From Istiophorus platypterus (Eukaryota > Chordata > Actinopteri > Istiophoriformes > Istiophoridae): a stretch of DNA of 64,000 nucleotides. How positions within the stretch are numbered: the stretch's first letter is position 1; each line of letters starts with the position of its first letter. A program made the position numbers and the translations under genes. Shown in pieces: positions 50,620-64,000 of this stretch. The stretch covers positions 16,503,527 to 16,567,526 of the forward strand of contig CM029126.1 in the NCBI GenBank assembly GCA_016859345.1, in the 5' to 3' direction. The notes below the pieces were generated by a model that made no database searches, was not told the origin of the DNA, and was given only the letters and a program-made list of their open reading frames with translations.

Positions 50620-50620
50620 A
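50540..50620 (+). repeat. GT/GC microsatellite
   Basis: Alternating purine-pyrimidine tract with GTGC and CGCGCG segments passing into (GT)n, of a kind that can adopt Z-DNA. Confidence 0.92.
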
Positions 50621-50999
50621 CAATGACTGCAACAGAAGTTTAAAGAAGGACATTGTGAATCTAATGACTTGACTCAGCACTCTCTTGTATGAACTTGCTA
50701 TATTGGGAGTATATGTGTATGAAACTGTGGGTGTGTGCATAAGTCCAATACAAATTCTTATATCCATTATGTCGTTCTATGAATCAATCTATGAATCAAT
50801 CAGCTGTTTCTCTTTAATTTCCCACTGAGATGGTTAGAATGGTTATCAGAGACACTTAAAAAAAATCCCTTCTTCTGTTTGGTTTAATGTCTAGATATTA
50901 AGAAGATCTGTTTTCTGTTTATCTTTTGTGTAAAAGTGAGCTCATATTTGTATATTTGATGAATAGAGGTCAGTATCCAAGAATAATTAAGTCAAGGGC

Positions 51000-51535
51000 A
51001 ACTGGACTTGGTTGTATATCTTGAAGACATTTCACCTCTCTTTCAAAAAGCTTCTTCAGTTCTGACTGACTGGTAGGGAAACCCAGATACTCAACCTCTG
51101 TGGGGTTTGTTATCGAGGCCAGTGATGTCATTTGGTTTGTTAGTGCTCCTGTCTGTTGTAACAACAGTCGTTAGAGTTGTTAAAGTACCTGAGAACAAAT
51201 GTGAATGTTTGGTTAATCTCCTGGGAGGAGATGAAAGCACAGCATTATAGGGTGGGGATAGGTGGAGTTGTAGACCTCCTCCTCTGTTGAGGGATGGCGT
51301 CTCTTTCTCTCTTGATCTAGACAGCTTCCTTCACTCCTCTTTTGAACCACCTGTCCTCCCTATCTAAAAATTTGCAGATTGTGGTCATCAAATGAGTGTC
51401 TATTATCCTTAAGGTGTATTGAAACTGCCGAGTCTTGTTTCCCTGCACCTAAAGGATACACTTGAAGGTCTCCTACCTATAATGCTGCCCTTTCATCACT
51501 TCCAGGAGATTTAACAAACATTCACACTTGGTCTA
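51000..51535 (-). mobile_element. Penelope-like (GIY-YIG) retroelement relic
   Basis: On the minus strand around 51400-51280 the readable text includes LKDNRHSF and LDREDRWFKRGVKEAV, the region next to the GIY-YIG nuclease of teleost Penelope-like elements. A 3' tail reading EVEYLGFPTSQSELKKLFER follows at 51000-51100. Stops and frameshifts are present, so it is inactive. The two flanks 51201-51252 and 51472-51525 are inverted copies of each other. Confidence 0.65.
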
Positions 51536-54315
51536 AAATGACAAACAGCTCTAGTGTTTGTCATTAAAACAGACAGAAACTATGGGTAACTATGACGTGG
51601 AGGACTGAGAATCTTCACAGACGATAGATGTCAGTGTTTGTCAGTCAGCGTACAGTACTTTTGCTATGTTACCACTAGATTATTAGGTGGTTTGGTATAA
51701 TATGTAAATAGTGAGCTGCTGCTATAGTTCCATTAACAATCCATATATATCATCTTATTATAACACTATTTACTGACTAGGTCTTTTTGATGAAAAATAT
51801 CACCAAGGCAAACACATTAAAAAAGGTACAGCTTGTAATATACTGGCTTTGTACTAAAAACACATATATTAGGGGGGGTTTCCCCATCTGTTACTTAAAT
51901 AGTTGCTGAAATTTTAAGCTTTCTAAAGGGTATGTTTCAAATTCTAAGGCTTTGTGAATTATATCTTGTATTACACTATGCATTTTTTTTAACCTAAGAG
52001 AAGATCATAGCTGCATTTGAAAGGGAGGGAGCTTTGAACTGTGAATAATTTCAGTACTGCTGTTGGTACTATATTTGCTGTGCAGGTGCAATAAACTATT
52101 TGATGACATCTCTCCTAAAATGCCTAAGCTTCTGTCCCACTGTTTATATTTTTTTCTAATGACAATGCAAAGAAAAATATACGTGGGTTAATTTTCTGAT
52201 TAATCTAGTACTCTGATACAATATGGAGCATAGGGGATCATATAATCTGAATATGTATTACAGTACAAATGATGTTGCCTACATATCAAATTCAACACAT
52301 TTTTAAAGGCAGTGCATCTTTGTTTTGCTGTAAAATTTGGGTTTGATGATAACTTTATCAGAGCATGTTATGTGGAAAATCCAGCCCAGAATTTAGACAA
52401 GCAGTGAAACAGTTGCACAACATACCTCCAGTTGTTTCAACAGCACTAAGTCCAGCTTTCATGCCTCCTCTCAGAGGGGCATGTTAAAAAATGTATTGGG
52501 GACATTATTTTGACTGCAACTTATTTTTAAATAGAAGCAGTGGGGCCAGAGGAGCTATAGAGACACAAACCACAGTCAGCCATCTGCTGCTGCTGTTCAC
52601 TCACTCAGTTATACCATTAGATATTAAGCGCTCAAATATAGTAACACACCACTGCATAACTCACACAAAACACAATAGTGATGAAAAATCACAAACATCT
52701 AACCTTAAACCAAATACTAAATACAGCTGAATGAAATCCTATTAGCGAAATAGGCATACCTACATTTAAGGTCACTCATACAGCTACTTTATGCTGCAAA
52801 TACTGTTATATCACACATAAGTAGGAAAAATGTAGTTAAAGTGAGTTTAGCTGTTTCTCAGTAGCATTTTTCTAAAGAGCCTGTGTTCATAGGCTAATAT
52901 GGCCTAAAATCACACAACCAGCTAGTATACAATGTAATCTATGTAATTCAAATGTAGGCTAGAAGAAAATACTAGTGATAAATTATTAACAACTTATCAT
53001 TTGTAAGTATGATTTTTTTGCTTAATTGTATCTGACACTAATGGGAAAGTCTTTTGTCTGATATATCTAAAAAAAATTTAAAAGAAATATATATTTCAAA
53101 TTGTTATCAATGGGTTTGGCTGAAGCGATCGACTATAAAACCCTTTTGCTGAGCACAATTTATTGTGCAAATCCAATATTTCTGTCATCAGGCACTTTTT
53201 AGTGTTTTTGATAATATCCAGCATGGAAAGCTCTGACACTGGGTCTCAGAGGTTTGCTGCTAAACATCACTACAATTTTGTGAATTATACCATCAAAACA
53301 AGTGATAGACACGCATAGACCATAAACACGTAATATTACAGAGGCTGTTCTTTAGTTATCCCACTGTATACCTTGCAAAATCAGGTTTTAGTAACTATAA
53401 GTAAGTAAAGATTTGTTAATCACTGTTTTAAATATAGGTGCACTATACAACACAGGACAAATGAAACCATTTCTCACTGCACCAATTTTTACTCAGCATA
53501 AGTGCACTAAATCCCCACATGCATGCCCTGACAGCCTCACAAGGACAGGAATCAAATCAACTAGGCCATGCAGGCAGCCAGGACAGGAGCAGGCGGCTGC
53601 CAGGCCCACCACCCCCTCTCCCTCAGTGGGGCTCCACTGACTGACATTCAGCTCCTTAAACCACAGAATGCTGGAGCTGAGCTCTGTCCCGTGGCAGCAG
53701 CAGAAGGATGCTTTATCTCCTTGTCTTACTGGTATCTGGGTTACTTGGGTTAGCACAATCCTGGGGGAGCCTTGGCCTCTCTGTCTTTTTTACCATCCCT
53801 TTCTCTCATTCTTCATATTCATCCCTCCCTCAATGACTTTATTTCCAAAGCTTGCATTTTTTCTACTCTCTCACTCCCCACATCCCAAATCTCCTGTATT
53901 CTCCTTTCTGCATCCCTCGCTTCATCTGTAACTCTTTCCTGATCCTCCTCTCCTAATCTCCTCCAGTTGCTCATCTCAAATGCTCACAGACCTTTTAGTT
54001 CATGCCTTCACATCTCCAATTGATCCTTCTGTTCTATTGAACCACTTCTCTTCCTTCCTCTCATCTTTCTGTCATCCTCAAACAATTTCCACGGCCCTCC
54101 CCCTCTCTCTTTTGTCTTCAGCCCAAGATGTGCATTATCTATACCAGGGGATTCAGCAGAAAAAGCCTGAAGTCTAAACACAGGTTGTATCCATCTACAG
54201 TTTATACATAAGTTATAAACTATGTTACTGTTCAGTGCTAGTATTAATGTCGCTTCCATTTTAAATACAATGTTTTTTACGGTGTGCCAAACAAGCCATG
54301 GGACCTGCACCAAGA

Positions 54316-54321
54316 GTGTTT

Positions 54322-54383
<62 letters not shown>
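54316..54383 (+). repeat. GT microsatellite
   Basis: About 30 GT units, one interruption near the start. Confidence 0.95.
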
Positions 54384-54386
<3 letters not shown>

Positions 54387-56645
54387 ATCGATATCAAAGC
54401 TTCAACAGCAACTTATAACCACCTGCTCCCGATATACTTATATTCACGAACCTACATATAGCTCAGTATAACTGTATCCTTTGGAAATTAACTAAGAAGA
54501 ATTTGTAACTACAGTTCAGTTGATTTTTCAGACAAAGGCTTAAACCAAAGTAAAAAAAAACAAACAAACAAATAAACAAAAACAGTTCAGGGTAGTTTCA
54601 TCCTCACACTGCTCTATAATATCAAATCAAGCGCTCTAAACATGGTTTCCCATGGACTGACAAGTTATACTGTCACTGGATCCATTTTAGTAACCTGTCA
54701 TGTTTAGTGCTACTGTACACGGACCTGCGTGAAGATCAAAAACAGAGTTTATGCGGCATTTTACTTTGTCTAGTGTTTTTTTTTTTTTTTCATTTTCTCC
54801 TGGTCTCAAAGACCTCAGAAATAGTCGGTTATGAAAATGACAAGCTGAGACCATAACTGGACCTTGTCTTTCATAAGCAATAACGCGGGATAGAAACAAG
54901 GAATTTTGTAGCGCACTATGACTTAAGATTGAAACCTCTCCCGAAGCCCAGGCTGATACAAATTAGATTATGCCACTATCTGATTCAGACTTCATGAAGC
55001 AGATAATATAGCTCAGGTAAACTAAGTCCAACCATCTGACAAAATATGGCAGTTTTGCTATATATGGAGATTCTTCCAAATATAATAGGAGATAGTAAAC
55101 AAATATGAGAAATCAAGACAATAAATTAAAACTACATTTTTCCATTTTCAATAATGATACTGAACTAGAAACAGGTACTCCATATTTAGAAATACTTGTG
55201 TATTTTACAATCATTGATTATGATCTTTTATGATAAAGTTGTGGATGATAAAAGATTTTGTAAATTACCCTGTGGACAATAAACAGCTTATCCATCTGCA
55301 CATTTAACTATTTTCTAGTACTGAAGTTTTATTCAGTTTTTATGTGGTATACAGGTTAGTACATACTTGGTAGGGAGTGCTGTGCATAGACGCAAGCCCC
55401 CTTGCTCCAGCAGAGAGGGATGCAGCCACTGTTCTCCATTTGCTCTGTAGGGGGTTCAATTCCAGGTCTGGCCACAGGGCCCAGACAAATCTTCTGGACC
55501 CCGAAAAAAAGCATAGAGCCAAGGATAAGACTGGCTCCTGATCTCGCTTGTTGCAAAGATGGAAAATTTGTGGTACATCAGTTTCATTAAGCTGGGGGTG
55601 AGCAAATAGAGATATCCAAAAACTTTCCAAAAAAGGTTAGAAAATGAGACTTGCTGTGCTAGCACCTGGGCTGTCATTGGTTTTAGGGGTGATTACATCC
55701 ATCGTGCAACTTTTAGCCACCTCATAAGACAGACACAGGAAATTTAATTGGAAAAAACAAAAAACAAAAAACAAAAAACAATCAAATCCGGTCTCCCAGG
55801 GTTGTAAGTAACTCCAGTAAAACAGATGGCCCAGTAAGAGGAAACAGAGGATGTCAAATATCCTTTGTACTGTAAAATGTGGTGACACAGCAAGTAACCC
55901 CACAGGAGGTTGACAGAATAGCAGTCTGTGACTGTCTATGCTCCAGCAGCCACTCCACTCGACATCTATCATCAGGGTCCAAGTCAAACTGACAGAGATG
56001 CTCCAAATGTTTTAACCTTTTAAATAACAGAGATAAAGGTATGACTTAGCTTCTCAAAATGGTCCAGCATGAAGAAAAGATCCAAATCAAAGGTGATCCA
56101 AAGGTCAGGTCTTCTTTGGCTCTTTGCTTGTACTCAAACAACCAAGAGACACAAAAAATGGCGAAGTACAGTATCTGTTGCAGGGCTCCAAGCTACTGAT
56201 CACAAGACTGCATTTCCCTCCCTTACATCTTGCTGAATCATCATATTTCTTCATGACTTGAGGAAGTGCCTTGGGGTCTAGGTATTACTAATCAATCCGT
56301 CCAATGTCATGACCTTTAACCCAGCAAAATATCTACATTGTGCAAAGTGGTATGTAATGATCTCTGTAAGGCAGGTCTGTTTTGGCTCCCTCTGTTCAGG
56401 AAGACTGAGCCCTCAGGGGTGGAGAGGATTCCGTAATTCGTTCAAAGACACTTCAGCAGGGTGTAAGCTTCACAAAACAGACATTCAAGCCTGGCTTCTG
56501 TGGCTGGGGGATGATTCCTTTACCAAATAGGCTGTCCTGCAGTCCAATACATCCCCACAAAATATCAAATTCAGCTCTTCTGTGTGGAACTGATGATTCA
56601 ATTAATCAATCCTTGTTGTGATCCTTGATGCTTCATGATGGTAGC

Positions 56646-56669
56646 TTTATGGCTTCATGAAGCCATAAA
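56646..56669. repeat. 24-bp perfect palindrome
   Basis: Centred on TTCATGAA and flanked by GGC/GCC and TTTAT/ATAAA; the two halves are exact reverse complements with no spacer. Confidence 0.9.
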
Positions 56670-57537
56670 TCTCAAGTAGCAGGTTAAAAAAAATAACACA
56701 GGCAGCCCTTGCTGTCAGTGTAAAACTCCTTATAATTAGATCAAAGTACTATTTTCCAAGAAAGGTAGTAGTTTTGTTCTGTTAATCCACAATGTTGTCT
56801 GAAGGTGATGGCAGGACGGATGAGAGAAAGAAGAGACTGGCATCAGTGAAGAAAGGGATGAAAATGTAGGTCAAAGAGGGGTGTGGAGAAATGGAGCATA
56901 TTGAAGGAGCGGTAGAGGTAGATGAGAGTGACAGACGCAAGCGTTCAAGAGGAGAACAAAGACAGGGAAAGAAGGTTTTAGAGGAGAAAGAGGAGATAGG
57001 TAGAGACTAAAGGATGAGTTGAGAAAAAACAATGATCACAAAGGAAAGACCAATTGAGAGGAAAATGTGAATTTGAAAGCAAAAAGAGAAGAAATAAAGA
57101 AAGCGAGATGATGAAAGCTTTCCTACAATCCTCTGAGCCTGCAGGAGTTAACCAGGTCACAGCAGGTGTCTGATGTCAGAGAGAGACATAAAGTGACAGA
57201 GACCTGAAGGGTGAGGTGGAGCAAAAAAAAAAAAAAAACAAAGCAAAAAAAACCAAAAACGAAGCAAAAAAAGGCAAGAACAACAACAAAAAAATCTCTG
57301 ATGCAAATCCAGGCAGGATGGGAAAAAGATTATGAAATGAAAATTATGATGCGGGAGTGGCTTGGACAAAAATAAATTTTTGATGCGGTAAATCCGTTTC
57401 AAAGTCAGTCAGCTTTTTGTCATTCAATCTGTCTTCTGCGGGCTTTCTTCTACAGCAGTGGAAGAGCAACCAGATCACAACATAATTTCCAACTCAACTC
57501 AAAAACACACACACTGCCGCAGCCAAACAAACACACG

Positions 57538-57560
57538 CAAACACACACACACACACACAC
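57538..57560 (+). repeat. CA microsatellite
   Basis: (CA)n of about 11 units. Confidence 0.88.
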
Positions 57561-57878
57561 AGTATCCAGTGCAATCCCTAAGCAGTCGAAATGAGTGCAC
57601 CAAAGAGATTGTGAAGAGAGCGAGTATGTGTAAGCCACAGAGTGTATGTATACACGAGTGATTGCGTGTGTGGTAGGCAGGTGGGTGACTGCATGAGTGT
57701 CAGCAAAGATGGGAATGGGTACGCAAGACGATCAGAGTAAGTGTGCGTATGTATGAGCCAAGTGTTTCTCCTCTGCTGTGTTTTCAGTATATGCTGCTGT
57801 GACCACGAAGCGAAAAAAAGCTGCTCCGCTGCTCACTAACAGGCAGAACCAGGGAGGGAGGGGCATGTTGGTGTTGGG

Positions 57879-57879
57879 T

Positions 57880-57941
<62 letters not shown>
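57879..57941 (+). repeat. GT microsatellite
   Basis: About 30 GT units with one TTTG interruption, followed by TATATA. Confidence 0.95.
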
Positions 57942-57946
<5 letters not shown>

Positions 57947-60029
57947 GGACACAGAAGGAGAGTAGAGTAGAGGAGGAGAGAAATACAAGTATTTCAATTA
58001 AGACTTGATTCGGTTTAAAGAAGGCGAACTAGTAGGACAGTACTTATAAATATGCAAAAAGGACAAAAGTCTTTAAATAACACTCCAACTTAAAAAAAAC
58101 AGGCACTTACATGAACCGCAAGCCAAACGTACACACACACAAACTCAACACACATACATGGTTTTTACCAGGATCAGAGCTTAGCCATTGAAAACATACA
58201 TTCCGATCTTTGACACATTACAACACTTACCCTAGGTATTAAGGCTCATTATCCCTCCCCTTTGTCTCAATGTCTGTCTGCCTGTTTCCCTCCCACATCA
58301 GGCCATAGAAGATCTCTGCTGCCCTCTGTCCTCACTCTCTATTCTGTCTCTTCTCCTCTCCACACATATTTCACCTGTTCCTGCAGCATGCCATGGCAGT
58401 AAGGCGCTCTGACATTTAAAGTCTCATGTGTCAGAGCAAAAGGTGGTCGTAAAAACTTTATAGCTTTGTCTCCAGCGGCAGAACATGTGATTATGTTGTG
58501 ACACAGACTGATGTAGATAATTCAGGACATTCAACCTCAAATGACACATAAAATCTTTTTCTTATCTGATGCCCCTATCAGCAGGATAATTTTGTTTGTC
58601 TCTATCTTTGCTGCCATTGTTTTACAATTATAACCTCATTTTAACGGAACAAACACTGTCTATTTATCCACCCCTTCGTCATCACTATGTAGTTTTTAAT
58701 CGCACTATAATAAAATCAACTAATTTTCTCCTTCGTCACCAGTTGGAATTCCTACAGCCGCTTAAGGGTTTTGTCATTTGAACATAAACATATGTTGTAT
58801 TGAGGCACTTGCTGTTGTTTTTTTGTGGGACAAGCCTTTCAACAAGAAAACATGTTTTTAATTAAATGCCAGGATCCATAATATAAACACAGTTCAGTCA
58901 AAATTTCTTTGTCATAAATTGCACTTGGCTCCAATACACCACCGATTACTTTTTGGAAATTGAAGTCATTTATACTGTAATTTCCTCGTTTTCTAATAAT
59001 TTATGTAACCTTTGTTTTCCCACATTAACTAGATTTTAAACCATATGTGGTGTTTAAATTCTTGAGCCCAGTTGCAGGCCATGATTCCAGATGTCTTTTG
59101 TGTTTTATGTCTTATCCCCATTTAAAATTGTTGCATGATTTAAATGCTGTCATAACAGAATTTATGTCATAGAGGCTGATATGTTCACTATACTCTCCAC
59201 TGAAAACAAAATGTGATCCTAATCAGCAGTACTGAGAATGAGTGTTTTCCCAGGGCTGTTGAAGGTCACAGATGCTCCATTTGACCACTCTGTAACACTG
59301 GGGGCCATGCTGTTGTTACTTTCTGGCAAAGTTAGAAAGCATCATCTCATTATAAGTTTCATGTCACCTCAGTTTTAACCTCAACTTGGCAAGATATCTC
59401 ACAGTGGAGAGTTGGAAAGCTAAGGTCAAGACGTGTAAATTGTGTGTTGATTCTTCACAGGAATGACAAGTTCCCTGCTCCAGATATACAACATCGTGCT
59501 CAAAGACATAGGATCAACAGTTACCTAGCAACAGCCGTGGAGAGACACTGGAGCTAAGGGCCATAAAATGTCTTAAATATACCCCTGAAAATGGTCAGCT
59601 CTACCTCCATCCATAACATAATTCAGCAACACCAGTCTCTTTATGTCTCAGCTAAGAATAACACTAAAGAACATCATTTCTTGTAGGAAAATACAAAAAA
59701 AACCCAAAACAAAACTGTCAGTGACTATCATTACTCTAATTCATATTAAAAATTATATCAGTCACCAAATTCTGACTGACATAATAAAAAAAACAAAGGC
59801 TATATTCTATAGGGGTGCAAGGGAAATCTTTAAAATGCAGGTTAGATGTATGAATTTGTATGCACTGCAGAAACATACTTACAAGTATCTATTGTGGCAC
59901 TAGCTGTCATCTAAAGGTTAAACATTTTTACATACTTAAAGGAATAGTATAACGTTTCATTTTTTACCATTAGCTGACAGGTATTTCAACAACACTTGCC
60001 AATATTTTAAAAGAAAAAAATGTACTCAC

Positions 60030-60056
60030 CAGTGTAGTATGATATTCTGGAAATAT
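60030..60056 (-). CDS. Candidate ptk2 upstream microexon (27 nt), 5' UTR or N-terminal extension
   Basis: A run of T then cag precedes 27 nt ending CTG|gtgagt, a near-ideal splice pair on the ptk2 strand 11.6 kb upstream of exon 1. Joined to exon 1 and read in the ptk2 frame it gives ISRISYYTE-YDGQLA with no stop, requiring a further upstream exon that leaves one base. It could equally be untranslated. Confidence 0.4.
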
Positions 60057-63000
60057 CTGAAAAAAAAACAAACAAACCAGATTTCACTTGAAAAAATATG
60101 GCTATAAAGCACTGTATTACACTGAATTATTCACAATCATAGTATATTCCTGTCATGGATTAAGTGGATGGATTATGGCATCAATGAGCGCCACTGTACT
60201 AGAGCATGGCTTAAAGTGACATTATAGTAGCTGAGTGGTTCTGTGGCCATAAGAAAAATGTGATGCATCCTCCTGACCATCACCAATACACATAAATTCA
60301 ACACATTTTGCAATTAACTGTCCATAAAACTGACACACTAATGTGAAGTACAAAACATTACATAGGCACAGATTTTTCTTGCAAGCATGCAAAGATAAAT
60401 TAACTATATGTGTGGTAATTAGCTATTTATTTGCCTATATACTATACTCTCTTAAAGGCCAATTTCATGATAATCTCTTTATCCCTCAACAAGGAAGAGG
60501 AAAAGCGGAAGAAAATTAAAAGGCGAAGATGTAGACAAAGGTAGAGAACTAAACAGTTTGGGTCAATTAGAGGAGAGTATGATAGCAGAGCCAAGAGAAG
60601 GGAATCAAGTAACAGCATCAGTAAGAAATGTAGTTATTGACGGGAAGAACACTGACATTAGATATAAATTACTTAGATAATTAACCAATTAGCAAAATTC
60701 TCCTTAAATCATATCCTGTTCTCTGAATTAGCTAATTATTTTAGTGTTACAACTAACAGTCATATCAAATAGGACTTTCATCCCTTGGAAAGTCCAACTC
60801 AACCAATCCGAATGACTACAATAATATACTACTTTATTTGACTGGCAAGAGTCAATTTACTACCACACTAAGCACATCCACTGGTTTAAACATTTGTCAG
60901 CACTGACCAACCATTGACAATGCAGCAGCTCTAATGAATCAGGAGGATCTGATATCAGCTACATTCCAGACAGCCGGAGTGCGGCGAGAATCATGACTTG
61001 GCAGAGTATATCGGCCCCATCATGCTGTAATAACTTCACCCACTGGCCTCATTCATCTCTACTTAAATCTGTCTCACAACCCTCGGTCACCTTCCGATCA
61101 CCTCTCCTCTGTACCATCTTCAAACTCGCTCTGTGCTACGTTTCTCACGTAAAGATGACGCCAAAATGAGCAACACGACGATATGTCCGACACTCTAAAC
61201 CTACACTGACATCTGTTACTAAGCAACAGACACAAAGCAGGATTGTGGTTCTAATTAGGAGAGCAAGGCTTTGTCTTATATAAAAGATAAAAGCTGTGTC
61301 CCAATTACATACAGCCTATTGCATGCTATGCTATATACTAATATCGGAAGTACACTATTGTAACAGAAATTATGCAGGAAATTAATGTACTACACGTCTC
61401 CAAAATTGCATCTTGAAAAGCTACAACCAACTAAAAAACACAAAAAGACAGTCACTGATTGTTAAAAAAATCTCTTTAAATTGTAGCTGTGTCCAGATTC
61501 CATATTACTTTTTTATTTTCAGCAGGTTTTGAGAGTGTAACCTGTTCACTTTGAAAAAGTTGCAAAGGAAAGTATGATCAAAGGAGGCTGCATTTAGTCT
61601 AAAGAGGAGAAGGAAATAGGAGGAGGAAGTAGTCATTTACATTCAACAAATTTTGGTTGGTCACACCTTTGTGATGACCCGAGAAAACAAAAAAAAAAAA
61701 GTATTAAATTCTTTAGTTTAGTAAATTTAGTACTAGTAGTGTTTTGTAGTACTTTAGTAAATTTAGTATGAAAACCTTTGACTTTAATTATTTTACTCAC
61801 TTTTCTAGTGCTATCACACAACAAACTTAGTTTGATTCACTGCTGCTTAGTGTGTGTTCTGCCATTTCACATAATTTCCTCTAATCACATAATCCAATTT
61901 GTTCCCTGGCAGAGTTCTGTCCAAAATGTTGGCTACAAGGAAGATGCTATTAACAAAAGCAACACAACAGCAATCCTGGCATTACTCTCCTCCTCCCCCA
62001 ATCTGTCTCCAATATTCACTTGTGACAAATGTAATATTTAAGGCGTTGATACACTGGGCAATTTCAGCCAGGACTGGCAGTACATCAGGTGAAGTAGACT
62101 TAACAATATATTGAAATGTTTCTTGCTGCTAAAAAATACCTATAAATAGAAAGCTCAAGCACTATTGTACCAGAAAATTGCAGACACATTTTCTGACAAA
62201 TCTGCCCTTAGATGATACAGTTACTGTATATCGAAATGTTTCAAACAACCAGCAGAGGTATGACAACATACATAATACATATATACATTTTGGTTGAGAG
62301 ATCTGCCTTTCTGGTTCCGAACAATACTCTTTGAAGGGATGTGTTCTCAGTGTGGCCAGAGATGACACAGCTTTAAGTCCAACTTTAATTTTTCACATCC
62401 ACAAATAAGGAGCCGTAACTAGAACCTGTTATTAAAACATTACTGAAACATCTGTCACTAGAACTGCTTAAAATATTTTCACTTGCATAAACACTCCTCA
62501 GTCCTTCTCCCTCCTACTCTATCACATTTTCCCCCTCACGCTCTCAGCCTTTTTCTTTCTCTCTCCCACTCAGAGTAAAAATCTAATGCCTCTGGCTGTA
62601 AACCATAGTGGCTACGATACAGCTGACACCACTCTGAGGGCATTGCACAACTCCATTCTGATCAAGAAAACAACAACAGCCTTTTGCAGTTCATCTGCAC
62701 TGATCAGCCTATCAGAGAAATCTGAGAAAAGACTAAAGTTACCAAAGGAGTAGCAACAGCTTTAATAGGGTTACCGTCATTGCAAGTAGCAGCTATAAAA
62801 ACATCACTGTAGTAATGGCACTACTGCAGTTATGGGAAAATAAGAGAGACGACTCTTCGATTTACTCCCATCATCCTTTTTCACATCTGTACTTTTTATG
62901 CTTGGCAGAAGAAGTGTTTACATGTGCATCATTTTCATATTTGTCTAGCCTTCATCGGCAAGCAACAGTACATAACCCAGGAGAGGCAATCCCGTAGGTT

Positions 63001-64000
63001 TATTTGCTTGTATGCGCTCGATTGAATGAGGCTGTACGCTCAATTTGTTCAACAGTGTGCCAGTATAAATGCTTGAACTTAAACCACTACTATATATTCC
63101 TGGGCAGCATTATAAATTCAGATAACTCAACAGTACACAGAACATATACTTTATGAAGTTTGTAACATCCCTCATATATGTTCATCACCATCCATGCAGC
63201 CTTTTATTACTCACTACTGCTAATCATTTTCCTCCTTACAGCAAAATAATCAAGAGAACCACACACCCTGCCTTTGATTTAATCTATTGTACCAAAGTAT
63301 TGGTTTGATTATAATATTTTATTGCAATAAAACAAACAAAAATAGATTAATTGGATTCTAAAGTTAAGAAATCCAGATATTTGACCAACATGGGACAAGC
63401 AATCAGATCCACAGCTCTGATACTACCTACCTGTTTCGAATCATTCTAAGATTAGTTTGTTCTAGTTATTGATGACGTATAAGATAGGTCTATTTATTTC
63501 TGAAGTGGGCCAAACAGGTTATGTCACAGATGTATACAATGTGTAATTCATTAGCAACATTATCCATTTCATTTGAAGAGTAAATGTTTTTGGCTGTATA
63601 TAAAGCAAACACTTTTTGCTGGGTAGAACCGAAGCATTCCCCTTCCATGTCCTCCTTTTCTTGTCCTTTTGCTCTGAATTCAAAGATTTATAGTTTCTTG
63701 TTTTACAATCACATTTTTTTTTAAACACAAACAAGCCGTTTTTACAAGCTGTTTAATGGCTCTACCTCAGTGTGCAGCGCATTGCACCAAAGTCAATGTT
63801 CAGACATTCACAAAAACATTGATCCAAACCACGTCATCTCAGGGGTACCACGGAAATTTCACGTCTCTAAATTCTCTCAGGATCTCATAATTAAGAATTT
63901 TGCTATGGGATACCCACCATTTTTTATATACAGCTTTATGTTTTTACATAAATTTCTCTAGATCTGTTTATTTACAAAAACATGACTGCTGTCTCATATT
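60057..64000. other. Sequence upstream of the candidate ptk2 exon
   Basis: No gene recognised. 60950-61210 is somewhat richer in CG dinucleotides, with an acgtaaagatgacgcc string resembling a CRE/ATF site, but no splice-supported exon was found there. The ptk2 promoter may lie here or beyond the window. Confidence 0.4.

Larger units (their letters stand above)
48446..60029. other. ptk2 first intron (11.6 kb to the candidate upstream exon)
   Basis: Contains a Penelope-like relic, microsatellites, a pyrimidine-rich stretch (53770-54120), a purine-rich stretch (56800-57110) and a 24-bp palindrome. A GC-richer block at 53510-53760 has no recognised product. No other gene was identified. Confidence 0.5.

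Noticed and set aside
53493..53756. 87-codon minus-strand frame in the GC-richer block of intron 1
   Set aside because: No homology recognised and no convincing splice pair; kept only as a note in the intron description.
55440..55475. gggttcaattcc resembling a tRNA/SINE B box
   Set aside because: No matching A box or cloverleaf at the right distance.
1..64000. CRISPR arrays, operons, ribosome binding sites
   Set aside because: The window is vertebrate nuclear DNA; regular short repeats are all microsatellites.

Overview
The window is vertebrate nuclear DNA, most likely from a ray-finned (teleost) fish. Long introns surround short exons with GT-AG borders. CA/GT microsatellites are abundant, and there is a Tc1/mariner relic of the type common in fish and a Penelope-like retroelement relic. 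No prokaryotic, viral or organellar gene organisation was seen.

One gene fills most of the window. It is ptk2, encoding focal adhesion kinase 1 (FAK1), on the minus strand from its start codon at 48401 to its stop at 5385. I placed 31 constitutive coding exons by translation and splice phase. They join in frame to 3,258 nt (1,085 residues plus stop) and cover the variable N-terminus, FERM domain, Tyr-397-type autophosphorylation linker, kinase domain, proline-rich/disordered linker and FAT domain. Human FAK1 numbering is offset by +22 through the linker and kinase: Y397 is Y419 here, K454 is K476, D546 is D568, and Y576/577 are Y598/Y599. Two phase-compatible microexons (18 and 21 nt) flank the Tyr-419 exon and match the sizes of the neuronal FAK+6,7 boxes.

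Layout on the plus axis: 1-3005 holds a Ly6/uPAR-type three-exon gene on the plus strand with two in-frame stops (pseudogene). A more decayed Ly6-like fragment lies near 3846-3980. 3006-5384 is the convergent intergenic region and ptk2 3' UTR. 5385-9799 carries the FAT and PR2 exons. 12004-16577 carries the linker exons, including a histidine-rich one. 16578-24697 is an intron containing a nearly identical 2.13-kb tandem duplication and a long open frame. 24698-34983 carries the FRNK-start and kinase exons. 34984-41825 carries the regulatory linker and microexons. 41708-48445 carries the FERM and N-terminal exons. 48446-64000 is the first intron and upstream sequence, with one candidate 27-nt exon at 60030-60056.

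The most unusual item is the open frame at 22681-23544 on the ptk2 strand. It follows a strong 3' splice site, enters in the phase left by exon 21, stays open for 288 codons, and can leave in phase 0 through a GC-type donor. It would be a very large Ser/Pro/His-rich cassette inserted exactly into proline-rich motif 1 of FAK, or alternatively an alternative 3'-terminal exon that removes FAT. This is inferred from sequence alone; RNA evidence is needed to decide.
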